From assembly GCA_019359075.1 (NCBI GenBank), contig JAHHIB010000004.1:62001-126000 (forward strand): 64,000 nt of DNA, in the 5' to 3' direction. How positions within the stretch are numbered: position 1 is the stretch's first letter; the number at the start of each line of letters is the position of its first letter. The notes below the pieces were generated by a model. That model saw nothing but the letters and a program-made list of their open reading frames with translations. It was not told the DNA's origin and did not search any database. Source of the stretch: Kalymmatonema hyalinum WJT4-NPBG1. GTDB lineage: Bacteria; Cyanobacteriota; Cyanobacteriia; Cyanobacteriales; Nostocaceae. The position numbers were made by a program, and so were the translations under genes. Below, piece by piece: positions 33,813 through 43,084 of this stretch.

Positions 33813-34205
33813 CATAGGGGTGTAAGGGTGTAGGGAACCCACACTTAAAAACGTGGGATTGGATCTTGGACGCTCCGAAGTTTGCCCGGAGGGAAACCCC
33901 TTCGGGTTCGCCAGTTGCCTGCGGAGGGAAACCCTCCTTCAGCACTGGTCTCACCGCCTGCATGGCTAGCGCTCCTCCTTGCAACTTCTCTCTTGTCGAA
34001 ACGCGCCTACAAGGGTGAATACAAATCTTTTTTCTTGGTGGGCGATCGGACCACCCCTTAAGAGTGATTTTCCTCTCCCCCACACCTGTACCCCTTTACA
34101 CCCTTACCCCTCTAGTTTTCGTAAATTGTTTGAAACAATATTAACTTTATATATTGACAAAAATACCGCACTTTTCTTTTTATTAAATAACGATTAAAGA
34201 ATAAA
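33813..34205. repeat. Third copy of the ~280-bp repeat with a nested insertion
   Basis: Same order as the copies at 32507-32950 (GC part then AT part). About 110 bp of GC-rich interspersed repeat is inserted after GGATCTTGGACG (33860s) and ends before TTGTCGAAACGCG (about 33995). The insert shares about 70 bp with 12660-12730. The 30-bp segment 33779-33810 just upstream also occurs at 27018-27048. Confidence 0.65.
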
Positions 34206-34606
34206 AAATAGCATACAAATTAAGTAAGTCGGCACGATCAAACAAATATATGCTGTGTGAAGATATTATAAAATTACTGAGAATATTATTGACGATTTTC
34301 TAGTAATAACACTATGTTTGATACTAGAAGAAAACAGGGTGAAATTTAGAAGTAGATGTGAATATTGGTGCCGTGTTACTAGGCTTTCAAGGTTTTAATT
34401 GTGTAGGGAAAAATTTGCTTACACGTAGTAACCAGACTTGAAGCTTTATTTTTAGATAGCTCCCAATTTCGCATTGCAATTTTTATCTTTTTTGTGGACT
34501 TCTTAAGTTTGAATGCAACTTTGTATTAACTGAGAAGCCGATAATTAGCTTTCTTGAGCTTCGTTCAATATGTATCAACATCTAGTACAGAGGAAAAACT
34601 TCAACT
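34206..34606. other. AT-rich upstream region of the beta-helix gene
   Basis: About 400 bp, presumably the promoter and leader of the gene at 34607. It holds TTAAGTAAGTCGGCACGAT (34220-34238), also found exactly at 55130-55148 upstream of the MFS/SurE region. No gene seen. Confidence 0.45.
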
Positions 34607-37600
34607 ATGTCCAATGACAATGTTCTTCCCAATAAAGTTGGTTACACCTTCATTGTTGATAGCTTTGAAGACGTTGTTGACCCTAATGATGGTGTCACTA
34701 CCTTACGTGAAGTCATTAACGCTGCCAACAGTTTAACTGGTCAAGATACGGTTACTTTCAATGTTATATCCGGTTCAGAGATTAAGCTGAGCGAGCAAGT
34801 TAATATCAGCGACGACCTCATCATCAATGGTCCCGGCGCTGGAAACCTAACTATTAGCGGCGACGGCACTTTCAACAACTTGTCTATTGACAACGCTAAT
34901 GTTGTTATTGATGGATTGACCATTGCCAATGGTCGCGATGGCATTGATGTCGGTAGTAACAGCACCGTGACTGTAACAAACAGCGCCTTCGTCAACAATA
35001 CAGACGATGGTCTTCAGATTAGCGGAGACGGCAATACTGTCACTGTGTCTGCGACAACCTTTACTAATAACAACGGTGATGGCATTGATGTTAATGGAGC
35101 CAATCAAACCATTACTCTGTCCGGAGTTGGTTTAAACGGTAACAGTAACAATGGGGTGGAAATCGATGCCACAAACAGCGTCTTGACTGTTAGCAACAGC
35201 AGCTTTGTTGGTAATGGCAACGATGGAATCAGTTTCGACGAAGGTGGTAGTAATATCGTTACCATCAACAACAGCAGCCTCAGCAACAACATTGGTGATG
35301 CTATTGACGTTGTCTCCAACAACAACACCGTCAGCTTGTCCGGAGTCGGCGTCAACAATAACGCCGAAGATGGAATTGAAATTGATGGCAATTTCAACTC
35401 GATTACAGCTAGCAACTCCAGCTTCCTGAACAACGCAGGTGATGGTGTAGACTTCAACGGACAAAACAACAGTGTCAACCTCTCTAGTGTTGGTATTACT
35501 GGCAACACTGAAGATGGTATCGAAATCAGCCCTGGTGCTGATAACAGCACTTTAATTGTTAGCAACAGCAGCCTCAGCAACAACGTGGGTGATGCTATTG
35601 ACGTTGTCTCCAACAACAACACCGTCAGCTTGTCCGGAGTCGGCGTCAACAATAACGCCGAAGATGGAATTGAAATTGATGGCAATTTCAACTCGATTAC
35701 AGCTAGCAACTCCAGCTTCCTGAACAACGCAGGTGATGGTGTAGACTTCAACGGACAAAACAACAGTGTCAACCTCTCTAGTGTTGGTATTACTGGCAAC
35801 ACTGAAGATGGTATCGAAATCAGCCCTGGTGCTGATAACAGCACTTTAGTTGTTAACAACAGCAGCCTCAGCAACAACGTGGGTGATGCTATTGACGTTG
35901 TCTCCAACAACAACACCGTCACCTTGTCTGGAGTCGGCGTCAACAATAACGCCGAAGATGGAATTGAAATTGATGGCAATTTCAACTCGATTACAGCTAG
36001 CAACTCCAGCTTCCTTGACAACGCAGGTGATGGTGTAGACTTCAACGGACAGAACAACAGTGTCAGCCTCTCTGGTGTCGGTATTAGTGGCAACACTGAA
36101 GATGGTATCGAAATCAGCCCTGGTGCTGATAACAGCACTTTAATTGTTAGCGACAGCAGCCTCAGCAGCAACATTGGTGATGCTATTGACATTGTCTCCA
36201 ACAACAACACCGTCAGCTTGTCTGGAGTCGGGGTGAACAATAACGCCGAAGATGGTATTGAAATTGATGGCAATTTCAACTCGATCACTGCTACCAACTC
36301 CAGCTTCGTTAACAACGCAGGTGATGGTGTAGACTTCAACGGACAAAACAACAGTGTCAGCCTCTCTGGTGTCGGTATTAGTGGCAACACTGAAGATGGT
36401 ATCGAAATCAGCCCTGGTGCTGATAACAGCACTTTAATTGTTAGCGACAGCAGCCTCAGCAGCAACATTGGTGATGCTATTGACATTGTCTCCAACAACA
36501 ACACCGTCAGCTTGTCTGGAGTCGGGGTGAACAATAACGCCGAAGATGGTATTGAAATTGATGGCAATTTCAACTCGATCACTGCTACCAACTCCAGCTT
36601 CGTTAACAACGCAGGTGATGGTGTAGACTTCAACGGACAAAACAACAGTGTCAGCCTCTCTGGTGTCGGTATTAGTGGCAACACTGAAGATGGTATCGAA
36701 ATCAGCCCTGGTGCTGATAACAGCACTTTAATTGTTAGCGACAGCAGCCTCAGCAGCAACATTGGTGATGCTATTGACATTGTCTCCAACAACAACACCG
36801 TCAGCTTGTCTGGAGTCGGGGTGAACAATAACGCCGAAGATGGTATTGAAATTGATGGCAATCTCAACTCCATCACTGCGAGTAACTCCAGCTTCCTGAA
36901 CAATGCAGGTGATGGTGTAGACTTCAACGGACAGAACAACAGTGTCAACCTCTCTGGTGTTGGTATTAGTGGCAACACTGAAGATGGTATCGAAATCAGC
37001 CCTGGTGCTGATAACAGCACTTTAATTGTCAGCAACAGCAGCCTCAGCCAAAACGTGGGTGATGCTATTGACGTTGTCTCGAACAACAACACCGTCAGCT
37101 TGTCTGGAGTCGGCGTCAACAATAACGCCGAAGATGGAATTGAAATTGATGGCAATTTCAACTCGATTACAGCTAGCAACTCCAGCTTCCTTGACAACGC
37201 AGGTGATGGTGTAGACTTCAACGGACAAAACAACAGTGTCAACCTCTCTGCTGTTGGTATTAGTGGCAACGCTGAAGATGGTGTCGAAATCAGTCCTGGT
37301 GCTGATAACAGCACTTTAATTGTTAGCAACAGCAGCCTCAGCCAAAACGTGGGTGATGCTATTGACGTTGTCTCCAACAACAACACCGTTCGCTTGTCTG
37401 AAGTTGGCGTGAACAATAACGCCGAAGATGGAATTGAAATTGATGGCAATTTCAACTCGATTACAGCTAGCAACTCCAGCTTCCTTGACAACGCAGGTGA
37501 TGGTGTAGACTTCAACGGACAGAACAACAGTGTCAACCTCTCTGGTGTCGGTATTACTGGCAACACTGAAGATGGTGTCGAAATCAGTCCTAATAGCGAT

Positions 37601-38026
37601 TACAATAGCCTCTTTGTCAGCAACAGCACCCTTGCCAATAACACTGGCGATGGTTTGGATATCTTTAGCGACTACAACAACGTTAACCTGTATGGTGTTA
37701 GTGTGAACGCCAACGGTTTCGATGGTGTAGCAGTCAATGGCAATTTCAACTCCGTTACTGCTAGCAACAGTGTGTTCAGCAACAACGTTGGTGAAGGCTT
37801 TGATGTGAATAGAAACAGCAACATAGTTAATCTGTTGGCAATCACCTCCTCTAACAACGGTCTAGATGGGCTGGAAATTGATGGCAATGACAACTTCTTA
37901 ACTGTTATTGGCAGCACTTTCAGCAACAATGGAGGTGAACCCATTGTTGACCGAGGCATTGGCAATACTCTGAACTTGAGTGGTAACACTATTTCAGGTC
38001 TAGAAAGTCAGCCAATTGTTATCTAG
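34607..38026 (+). CDS. Repetitive right-handed beta-helix protein with CSLREA-like N-terminus
   Basis: 1139 residues. The N-terminus (YTFIVDSFEDVVDPNDGVTT LREVINAAN) is the CSLREA-like segment found at the start of many secreted beta-helix proteins. The rest is parallel beta-helix with N/D-rich turns (NNNAEDGIEID, NNAGDGVDFN, GNTEDGIEIS). From about residue 220 to 990, a 98-residue unit of four coils is repeated eight times with very high identity. No cleavable signal peptide or anchor is seen, so export, if any, would use another route. Asn-lined helices suggest an adhesion, sheath or surface role (inference). A strong terminator follows at 38212. Confidence 0.85.
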   Translation: MSNDNVLPNKVGYTFIVDSFEDVVDPNDGVTTLREVINAANSLTGQDTVTFNVISGSEIKLSEQVNISDDLIINGPGAGNLTISGDGTFNNLSIDNANVVIDGLTIANGRDGIDVGSNSTVTVTNSAFVNNTDDGLQISGDGNTVTVSATTFTNNNGDGIDVNGANQTITLSGVGLNGNSNNGVEIDATNSVLTVSNSSFVGNGNDGISFDEGGSNIVTINNSSLSNNIGDAIDVVSNNNTVSLSGVGVNNNAEDGIEIDGNFNSITASNSSFLNNAGDGVDFNGQNNSVNLSSVGITGNTEDGIEISPGADNSTLIVSNSSLSNNVGDAIDVVSNNNTVSLSGVGVNNNAEDGIEIDGNFNSITASNSSFLNNAGDGVDFNGQNNSVNLSSVGITGNTEDGIEISPGADNSTLVVNNSSLSNNVGDAIDVVSNNNTVTLSGVGVNNNAEDGIEIDGNFNSITASNSSFLDNAGDGVDFNGQNNSVSLSGVGISGNTEDGIEISPGADNSTLIVSDSSLSSNIGDAIDIVSNNNTVSLSGVGVNNNAEDGIEIDGNFNSITATNSSFVNNAGDGVDFNGQNNSVSLSGVGISGNTEDGIEISPGADNSTLIVSDSSLSSNIGDAIDIVSNNNTVSLSGVGVNNNAEDGIEIDGNFNSITATNSSFVNNAGDGVDFNGQNNSVSLSGVGISGNTEDGIEISPGADNSTLIVSDSSLSSNIGDAIDIVSNNNTVSLSGVGVNNNAEDGIEIDGNLNSITASNSSFLNNAGDGVDFNGQNNSVNLSGVGISGNTEDGIEISPGADNSTLIVSNSSLSQNVGDAIDVVSNNNTVSLSGVGVNNNAEDGIEIDGNFNSITASNSSFLDNAGDGVDFNGQNNSVNLSAVGISGNAEDGVEISPGADNSTLIVSNSSLSQNVGDAIDVVSNNNTVRLSEVGVNNNAEDGIEIDGNFNSITASNSSFLDNAGDGVDFNGQNNSVNLSGVGITGNTEDGVEISPNSDYNSLFVSNSTLANNTGDGLDIFSDYNNVNLYGVSVNANGFDGVAVNGNFNSVTASNSVFSNNVGEGFDVNRNSNIVNLLAITSSNNGLDGLEIDGNDNFLTVIGSTFSNNGGEPIVDRGIGNTLNLSGNTISGLESQPIVI
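35270..37590 (+). repeat. 294-bp tandem repeats, eight copies, inside the beta-helix gene
   Basis: The motif GGTGATGCTATTGAC recurs every 294 bp from about 35293 to 37350. The copies at 36140-36433 and 36434-36727 appear identical at the nucleotide level and the following one nearly so, while outer copies differ at scattered sites. This gradient suggests recent central duplication or gene conversion; collapse or expansion in the assembly is also possible. Confidence 0.9.
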
Positions 38027-38211
38027 TAGCAGACTCAAACAGATTTGTCGGCTTCTAACTGAAGTCCAATAGGTTAAGCAAAACTACTGTTTGACTAAGA
38101 TAAGCTTACAGGTAGTACAAAACTTCCTTAATTTATAGCTGAACGCAGTTGTTAAGGATGTAAACCCCCCTTTCAGTGATAACTGCGCTACAGAATGTAA
38201 AGCGAACACCA

Positions 38212-38254
38212 AGAGTGGCTGTCCTTGACCTTAACAAAGGTAGCCACTCTTTTT
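38212..38254 (+). terminator. Intrinsic terminator after the beta-helix gene
   Basis: AGAGTGGCT (38212-38220) pairs with AGCCACTCT (38242-38250) and is followed directly by TTTT. It lies about 190 bp after the stop codon. The remaining gap to 38815 shows no supported gene; two TTTTCCT-type motifs lie near 38480-38545. Confidence 0.8.
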
Positions 38255-38814
38255 GTTGGAAATCAAGGCTAATTAAGATGCGTTTGCCCTGCGAAAAGCT
38301 ATCCTCACCTCATGACGGACGAGAATGCTGTGACGGGTAGGGGAATACAACAGGTGGCGATCGCTTGGCATCATATAGTCCCTTAATACCTTAAGGTAAT
38401 GGAATTCCTGTTGAACGAATTGCAAGTTTAACAACACCTTTCACTACATCACTGACTGTTGCGTCTCCTAATTCAAAAGTACCTAATTTTCCTACCTTTT
38501 CTACATAAAATACTTTTAAATTCCTTCAATAAAGCTTACTTTTCCTAGTTTATTTCTTCTCAAACATCTTATTCTTTTGGTAGATAATGAATCGTTAGAT
38601 GGCAAATAAGGTAGAGCAACATAATCATGTTTATTTCTAAAATCAAAAAACCTTTTTCAAGCCTATTTGTTGTAAATGCTCGCATGAATTGAGGGGTAAC
38701 AAGTATACATCAGTCGATAACCAACTTGGCTGGATGCATCGTAGAGCGACAGTAATGTGTTAACGACGACAAAGAATTTGTTATTCGATAGCTGGCGAGG
38801 TATCTCCTGCTCTT

Positions 38815-38923
38815 GTTACAATTTTTACGAATCCCTATCAGGGATTGAAACATCTCTCTTGCTAAGTCCCGTCTTCCGGTCATCGCGTTACAATTTCTAC
38901 GAATTCCTATCAGGGAGTAATCT
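38815..38923 (+). CRISPR. Minimal CRISPR array: two repeats, one spacer
   Basis: Repeat 1 (38815-38851, 37 bp) starts GTTACAATTTTTACG, has the stem CCCTATCAGGG and ends ATTGAAAC, the usual 5' handle. The 35-bp spacer is 38852-38886. Repeat 2 (38887-38923) is degenerate at its end (GGGAGTAATCT), as terminal repeats often are. The repeat is the intact form of the degenerate copies at 15935-16051, so the I-D complex 15 kb away should be able to use it. No cas1/cas2 nearby. It is the only functional-looking spacer in the window. Confidence 0.8.
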
Positions 38924-38925
38924 GC

Positions 38926-39393
38926 TTACTGCCCTATAGGTGAACCTGGAGAATTCGATTGAATTGATTGTTGTGTTTCTCGTACCTCCCACTGGCACAG
39001 TTTTTGATTCGGTTGGTTGTAATTAATCGCCATTGTAAAATTGCGGGATTGGACGCTGTTGTTGCGGAAATTTACAACAGCCTTAATATAGTTTCCTCCT
39101 GCAAGCCCCGTCCATTGCAACGCATTACCCGAAGACTGATCGGGAATGAAGCGCACTTTATACCTCACCCACTCTGGCGAGTCACCAGGACGGACAAACA
39201 GCAAATCATCAACAATGTCTGCCGATCGCTCCAGCAGATCGGCGGAGATAAAGCTACAACTGTTAGGAGTGTCTCCTTTAACTAACCCTAAGTAGGGACG
39301 ATCAAAGGAAGATTCTGCTCGTTGGGATTGGGCTTTCTGGTTAGAGAAGAGGATTAAGGTAATAGGGAGTATCAGGAAAACAGCTTTTCTCAT
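38926..39393 (-). CDS. Secreted hypothetical protein
   Basis: 155 residues with a signal peptide (MRKAVFLILPITLILFSNQK, cleavage near AQSQRA). The mature part (YLGLVKGDTPNSCSFISADL, EWVRYKVRFIPD, YIKAVVNFRNN, FTMAINYNQPNQKLCQWEV) is beta-rich, with two cysteines that may pair. No known domain. Its stop codon lies 3 bp from the end of the degenerate CRISPR repeat. Exported protein of unknown role. Confidence 0.65.
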   Translation of the reverse strand: MRKAVFLILPITLILFSNQKAQSQRAESSFDRPYLGLVKGDTPNSCSFISADLLERSADIVDDLLFVRPGDSPEWVRYKVRFIPDQSSGNALQWTGLAGGNYIKAVVNFRNNSVQSRNFTMAINYNQPNQKLCQWEVRETQQSIQSNSPGSPIGQ

Positions 39394-40260
39394 AGTTCAA
39401 AATTTAACTAAATGTGGGTAGGGAGTAGCAGAGTTTGCTTTCAAGTCATCTCTGCTTCATTCAGTTACAGATGAAAAAATTCATGCACCAGAAATTGTGG
39501 TAATTGTTCTAGCTTTTACAGATTTGTCAAAGCCTCAGCTTCGCTCGGCTTGCGATCGCAAGCGGAGGGCGATAAGAAAGACTACGTTCAATTTCAACGT
39601 GCTACTTTAGCCATTGCAAATATTTATTAGGGCAGCCTATTCCTAAGAGCGTAAATGATGCTGTTTTATGAAACGTGTACCGTAGGAACAAGTTGACCTG
39701 CTCTACAGACAGAGTTCTAAATCAAGTCAATCTGTGATGTTCAATACATCTTGTTTTTGATTTTACAAGCGTGAACAATAGACTATCCGTGGTTTGTTGC
39801 ATCATGCCTACAACTATGCCAGCAATGCAGAACAATTGAATTATTTAACTAATTTGGCGTAATTCCCAACGGCTCTATAGCCTGATGTGTTTTATGTATA
39901 AACTTATCTTATGAGTTATATTACTTATTCCTATATCTTATAAGTTTTATTTAGAGGCTTTAGAGGATATTCTAAAAACTATATGTCATTAATTCATGAC
40001 ATTTGTGAAAATGCTAAATTTTTTCAATGTCACAGCTCGCGATTATTGGCTGCCTACGTTCCTCCACGAGGGCGCTATCCCTCCCCACCTTCAACGAAGT
40101 AAGGTGGGGACTCCCGCGATACCGTTGAGGTATTTCTTTGTCCAGTGAACTTGTCATTGCTTCCCTTGCTCATTCGTAAATTTGAGGGTTGGCTAGGACA
40201 GTATTATGCAGGCAACTTTCCCAACTTGGTGCCTGTTTGTCATGGTTGCTATGGAGAATT
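39394..40260. other. Intergenic region with a strong hairpin
   Basis: No supported gene in 867 bp. It holds a GC-rich interspersed module with a HIP1 site near 39541-39572 and a perfect hairpin CCCCACCTT (40083-40091) / AAGGTGGGG (40101-40109) flanked by CTCC and ACTCCC, resembling an end of an IS200/IS605-type element. The HPP-protein frame extends up to a TTG at 40189. Confidence 0.5.
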
Positions 40261-40854
40261 ATGAAAGGCTATTTACCCAAAGGACGAATTAATTACACCT
40301 ATCTATCCAGGTTGAATTACAAAAATGTTCAGTTAAAATGCAAAAATTACTGGTTCAAGATACGCGGGAGTAGGCGTTCAGTTCCTCTAGATAGACCCCA
40401 TCACAGACATATCTTTTGGAGTTGGTTCGGTAGTTTTCTGGGAATAGCAGCAACGGCTTACCTCTCGGTGAAAACCAATTCTCCTCTGCTGATGGCTCCC
40501 TTTGGTGCCACGAGTGTATTAATCTTTGGTGTACCTGACAGTCCCTTGGCTCAACCCCGTAATGTGATTGGCGGTAATTTCGTGGCTGCTTTAGTCAGCT
40601 TGACTATTTTGCATCTTTTCGGTTCGGAACCTTGGGCGATGGGAATGGCAGTGGCGACAGCGATTGGGATGATGCAGCTGAGTGCAACTTTGCATCCGCC
40701 TTCCGGAGCAGTTGCATTAGTTGTGATGATGACGAAAGCACCCTGGCAATTTCTACTAACTCCTGCACTTGAAGGTTCTATTATTCTGGTACTTTGCGCT
40801 GTAGTTTTCAATAATCTTGCAGAAGAGAGGACTTATCCTAAGTACTGGCTGTAG
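40261..40854 (+). CDS. HPP-family integral membrane protein
   Basis: 197 residues from ATG 40261; the frame is open to TTG 40189, but this extension looks non-coding. HPP proteins have four membrane spans; here they are at about 71-91, 93-110 (LLMAPFGATSVLIFG), 123-160 and 173-190. The namesake motif is in LHPPSGAVALVVM, preceded by APFGAT and PRNVIGGN, all family hallmarks. A plant chloroplast member moves nitrite, and cyanobacterial members are suggested to do the same (family knowledge, substrate unproven here). The gene is convergent with pepP, separated by a palindromic terminator. Confidence 0.88.
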   Translation: MKGYLPKGRINYTYLSRLNYKNVQLKCKNYWFKIRGSRRSVPLDRPHHRHIFWSWFGSFLGIAATAYLSVKTNSPLLMAPFGATSVLIFGVPDSPLAQPRNVIGGNFVAALVSLTILHLFGSEPWAMGMAVATAIGMMQLSATLHPPSGAVALVVMMTKAPWQFLLTPALEGSIILVLCAVVFNNLAEERTYPKYWL

Positions 40855-40862
40855 CCCTCATC

Positions 40863-40890
40863 AAAACGAATCTCTATCAGAGATTGAAAC
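40863..40890 (+). repeat. Solitary degenerate CRISPR repeat
   Basis: AAAACGAATCTCTATCAGAG followed by ATTGAAAC matches the 3' three quarters of the 38815 repeat, with compensatory changes in the stem (CTCT/AGAG for CCCT/AGGG). There is no second copy nearby, so it is an orphan. It lies between the HPP gene stop and the terminator at 40901. Confidence 0.6.
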
Positions 40891-40900
40891 TACTCTCAAA

Positions 40901-40919
40901 GGGTGGGCATTGCCCACCC
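40901..40919. terminator. Bidirectional hairpin between HPP gene and pepP
   Basis: GGGTGGGC / GCCCACCC with a 3-base loop, a perfect 8-bp stem between convergent genes, 7 bp from the pepP stop codon. No long U-run on either side. Confidence 0.65.
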
Positions 40920-40925
40920 GACAAT

Positions 40926-42236
40926 TTATCTTTCCACTTGGGCGACTTCCTTCGGCACACCAGCAGTCAAAACTTCATGACCTGTAGCTGTCACCAAAAC
41001 ATCATCTTCAATCCGAATCCCAATACCAACCCAACGCGGGTGTGTCTGTGGCTGGTCTTCAGCGAGCTTGGTATCTGGCACAATATAAAGTCCAGGTTCT
41101 ACCGTCAGCACCTGACCTGGTTGTAAAATCTGCGGTTTATCCTCCCCGTGCTGATACACACCCACATCATGAACATCTAAGCCTAGCCAATGACCAGTAC
41201 GGTGCATATAATATGGCTTGTATTTCTCTTCTTCTATGAGCTTGTCAATTTCACCCTTGAGGATGCCAAGTTCGACTAAGCCTTCTGTGAGGACGCGCAC
41301 GGCAGTATCATGAATGAGTTTGTAAGGATTGCCTGGTTGCACTTGGGCTATGGCTTGCTTTTGTGCTTCCAAAACAATCTCATACAGCGTTTTTTGTTCT
41401 GGCGTAAATTTACCACCTACAGGAAATGTGCGCGTGATATCAGAGTTGTAATAACCATAAGCACAACCAGCATCAATCAGCAGCAACTCTTTGTCCTGTA
41501 TCTGCCGATTGTTTTCAATGTAATGCAGAACACACGCATTCACTCCAGAAGCCACTATTGAGGGGTAAGCTGGTCCATTCGCACCCCGGAGGCGAAAGAG
41601 ATGTTCGATTTCTGCCTGAACTTCGTACTCGTAGCGCCCTGGTTGGGTAAATTCGATGGCGTGATTGTGTGCTTCAACTGCAATTTCAGCAGCTTTGCGC
41701 ATCAACTCCAATTCTGATTGACTTTTAATGAGCCTCATGCTATGAAGAATGGGACCAGTATCTTCAATGGCAATTGGTCCTGTACCCCGCTTGGGATAAG
41801 TCCGCATCAAACGCTGCCAAAGGTTGAGGATTTTGTCGTTGAAAGTGCGATCGCGTCCCAGATGATAGTAAATGCGATCGCATGACTCCAAATACTGGGG
41901 CAACTTTTCATCAAGTTCGCTAATCGGGTAAGCTTCGTCTGCACCATACACTTGTTTTGCCGCTTCTACCCCACACCGATAACCACTCCAGACTTCCTGT
42001 TCCCTATCTTTTGGTTGTACAAACAGCACAAACCGATGTTCTGGGTGTGATGGCGCTAAAACTGCTACTGCTTGCGCTTCGTTAAACCCAGTCAGATAGT
42101 AGAAATCGCTGTCTTGGCGAAAAGCGTATTCGACATCGTTGTGCATCACCGCCGTTGGCGCACTGCGAAAGATTGCAATACCATTGCCAATTTTTGACAT
42201 CAATTGCTCACGGCGCTGCCGATATTCTGCCTGCAT
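40926..42236 (-). CDS. pepP: Xaa-Pro aminopeptidase (aminopeptidase P, M24B)
   Basis: 436 residues, full length. It removes an N-terminal residue followed by proline, with two Mn ions in a pita-bread fold. The N-terminal domain starts with QAEYRQRREQLMSKIGNGIA. Metal ligands are visible in LLLIDAGCAYGYYNSDITRT (both Asp), HRTGHWLGLDVHD (His), LTVEPGLYI (Glu) and GIRIEDDVLV (Glu). HYIENNRQI and the conserved HNDVEYAFRQDSDFYYLTG support PepP rather than methionine aminopeptidase. Monocistronic, cytoplasmic. Confidence 0.95.
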   Translation of the reverse strand: MQAEYRQRREQLMSKIGNGIAIFRSAPTAVMHNDVEYAFRQDSDFYYLTGFNEAQAVAVLAPSHPEHRFVLFVQPKDREQEVWSGYRCGVEAAKQVYGADEAYPISELDEKLPQYLESCDRIYYHLGRDRTFNDKILNLWQRLMRTYPKRGTGPIAIEDTGPILHSMRLIKSQSELELMRKAAEIAVEAHNHAIEFTQPGRYEYEVQAEIEHLFRLRGANGPAYPSIVASGVNACVLHYIENNRQIQDKELLLIDAGCAYGYYNSDITRTFPVGGKFTPEQKTLYEIVLEAQKQAIAQVQPGNPYKLIHDTAVRVLTEGLVELGILKGEIDKLIEEEKYKPYYMHRTGHWLGLDVHDVGVYQHGEDKPQILQPGQVLTVEPGLYIVPDTKLAEDQPQTHPRWVGIGIRIEDDVLVTATGHEVLTAGVPKEVAQVER

Positions 42237-42468
42237 AATTCTTAGCGTGTTTTTTTATTACCTATCTTCTCAAAAGTATAAATTTTTGAGTAAAATATGC
42301 GCTTCTTGAAATCAAAAATCATTATTACTATACTTTTGATAGATTTTATTTGATAAGATAAAAATGATGATAATGGTTATTTTACCGATCAACCAAATCC
42401 GGCAAGAACTGATACCATCTACTGACGGGGTGTCTACCTAAGTATTATTTATCTATAAAAACATATAG

Positions 42469-42512
42469 CTTGTACGAATTAGTACAAGTTTATTTGAGTC
42501 GATTGACTCAAA
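42469..42512. promoter_or_regulatory. Two adjacent perfect inverted repeats before the CMD/cyclase operon
   Basis: CTTGTAC (42469-42475) / GTACAAG (42482-42488) and, five bases later, TTTGAGTC (42493-42500) / GACTCAAA (42505-42512). They lie 24-67 bp before the probable ATG (42536). They could be operators or leader hairpins controlling the two-gene operon. Confidence 0.55.
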
Positions 42513-42535
42513 TATGTTCCCTAGTCAGGCTAGAG

Positions 42536-43084
42536 ATGACAATGGCTAAATTTCCCATAATTGAATACGAGCAGCTGACTGATACCAAGGTCAAAACGAT
42601 ATATCAAGAAATCCAGGTGGAACTTGGGTTTGGTATAGTACCAAATCTTTTTAAATCAATGGCAATCAATCCTGATGTGCTGGAAGCGAACTGGAAGAAA
42701 TTTCGCGCTACAGTTCTAAAAGGAGATGTTCCACGCACACTCAAGGAAATGCTGGGAATTGCTATTTCCCAAGCACATCGCAGTGATTATGCATTGAATG
42801 TCCACTTGCATGGATTATCATCCTTGGGGATGAGTGAGGAAGTTTTAAAAACCTTGGTATCAGATTTTGCAGCCTGTCCGCTTCCTCAGCGTGAAAAAGC
42901 AGTAATCAGCTTTGGCTTGAAAGCCGCTACCGAACCCCATCAGCTGACGAGCCAAGATTACCAACATCTGTATAAGCTAGGTTTGGACGATTCTGAAATA
43001 TTTGAGATTGTTGCCACAGCAGACTTATTTACGAGTATAAATCGGTATACGGACGCGATCGCACTCGAAATTGATACATTATGA
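42536..43084 (+). CDS. Carboxymuconolactone-decarboxylase/AhpD-fold protein lacking the CXXC
   Basis: 182 residues from ATG 42536 (ATG 42542 is equally possible; an upstream TTG at 42470 lies in an inverted repeat). The AhpD-like helical core has LKEMLGIAISQAHRSDYALN and VHLHGLSSLGMSEEVLKTLV. The EXXC-type redox site of AhpD is replaced by SDYALNVH, which keeps the histidine but has no cysteines; a peroxidase or thiol-disulfide role is therefore unlikely. The C-terminal half resembles the paired helix of peroxidase-related CMD proteins. It overlaps the adenylyl cyclase gene as ATGA, so the two are tightly coupled. Confidence 0.75.
   Translation: MTMAKFPIIEYEQLTDTKVKTIYQEIQVELGFGIVPNLFKSMAINPDVLEANWKKFRATVLKGDVPRTLKEMLGIAISQAHRSDYALNVHLHGLSSLGMSEEVLKTLVSDFAACPLPQREKAVISFGLKAATEPHQLTSQDYQHLYKLGLDDSEIFEIVATADLFTSINRYTDAIALEIDTL

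Noticed and set aside
33808..34083. 91-codon minus-strand ORF
   Set aside because: It lies in the composite repeat and its nested insertion; frame not kept in the other copies.
35104..37566. 820-codon open frame on the minus strand opposite the beta-helix gene
   Set aside because: It is a shadow produced by the 294-bp repeats, which happen to lack stops on the opposite strand; the product is a low-complexity Leu/Ser/Pro/Thr sequence, and the + frame is the clear gene.
39444..39460. Possible target of the 38852 spacer (GTC followed by ATCTCT)
   Set aside because: Only the first six spacer bases match; this is expected by chance, unlike the 14/15 match of the 16014 spacer.
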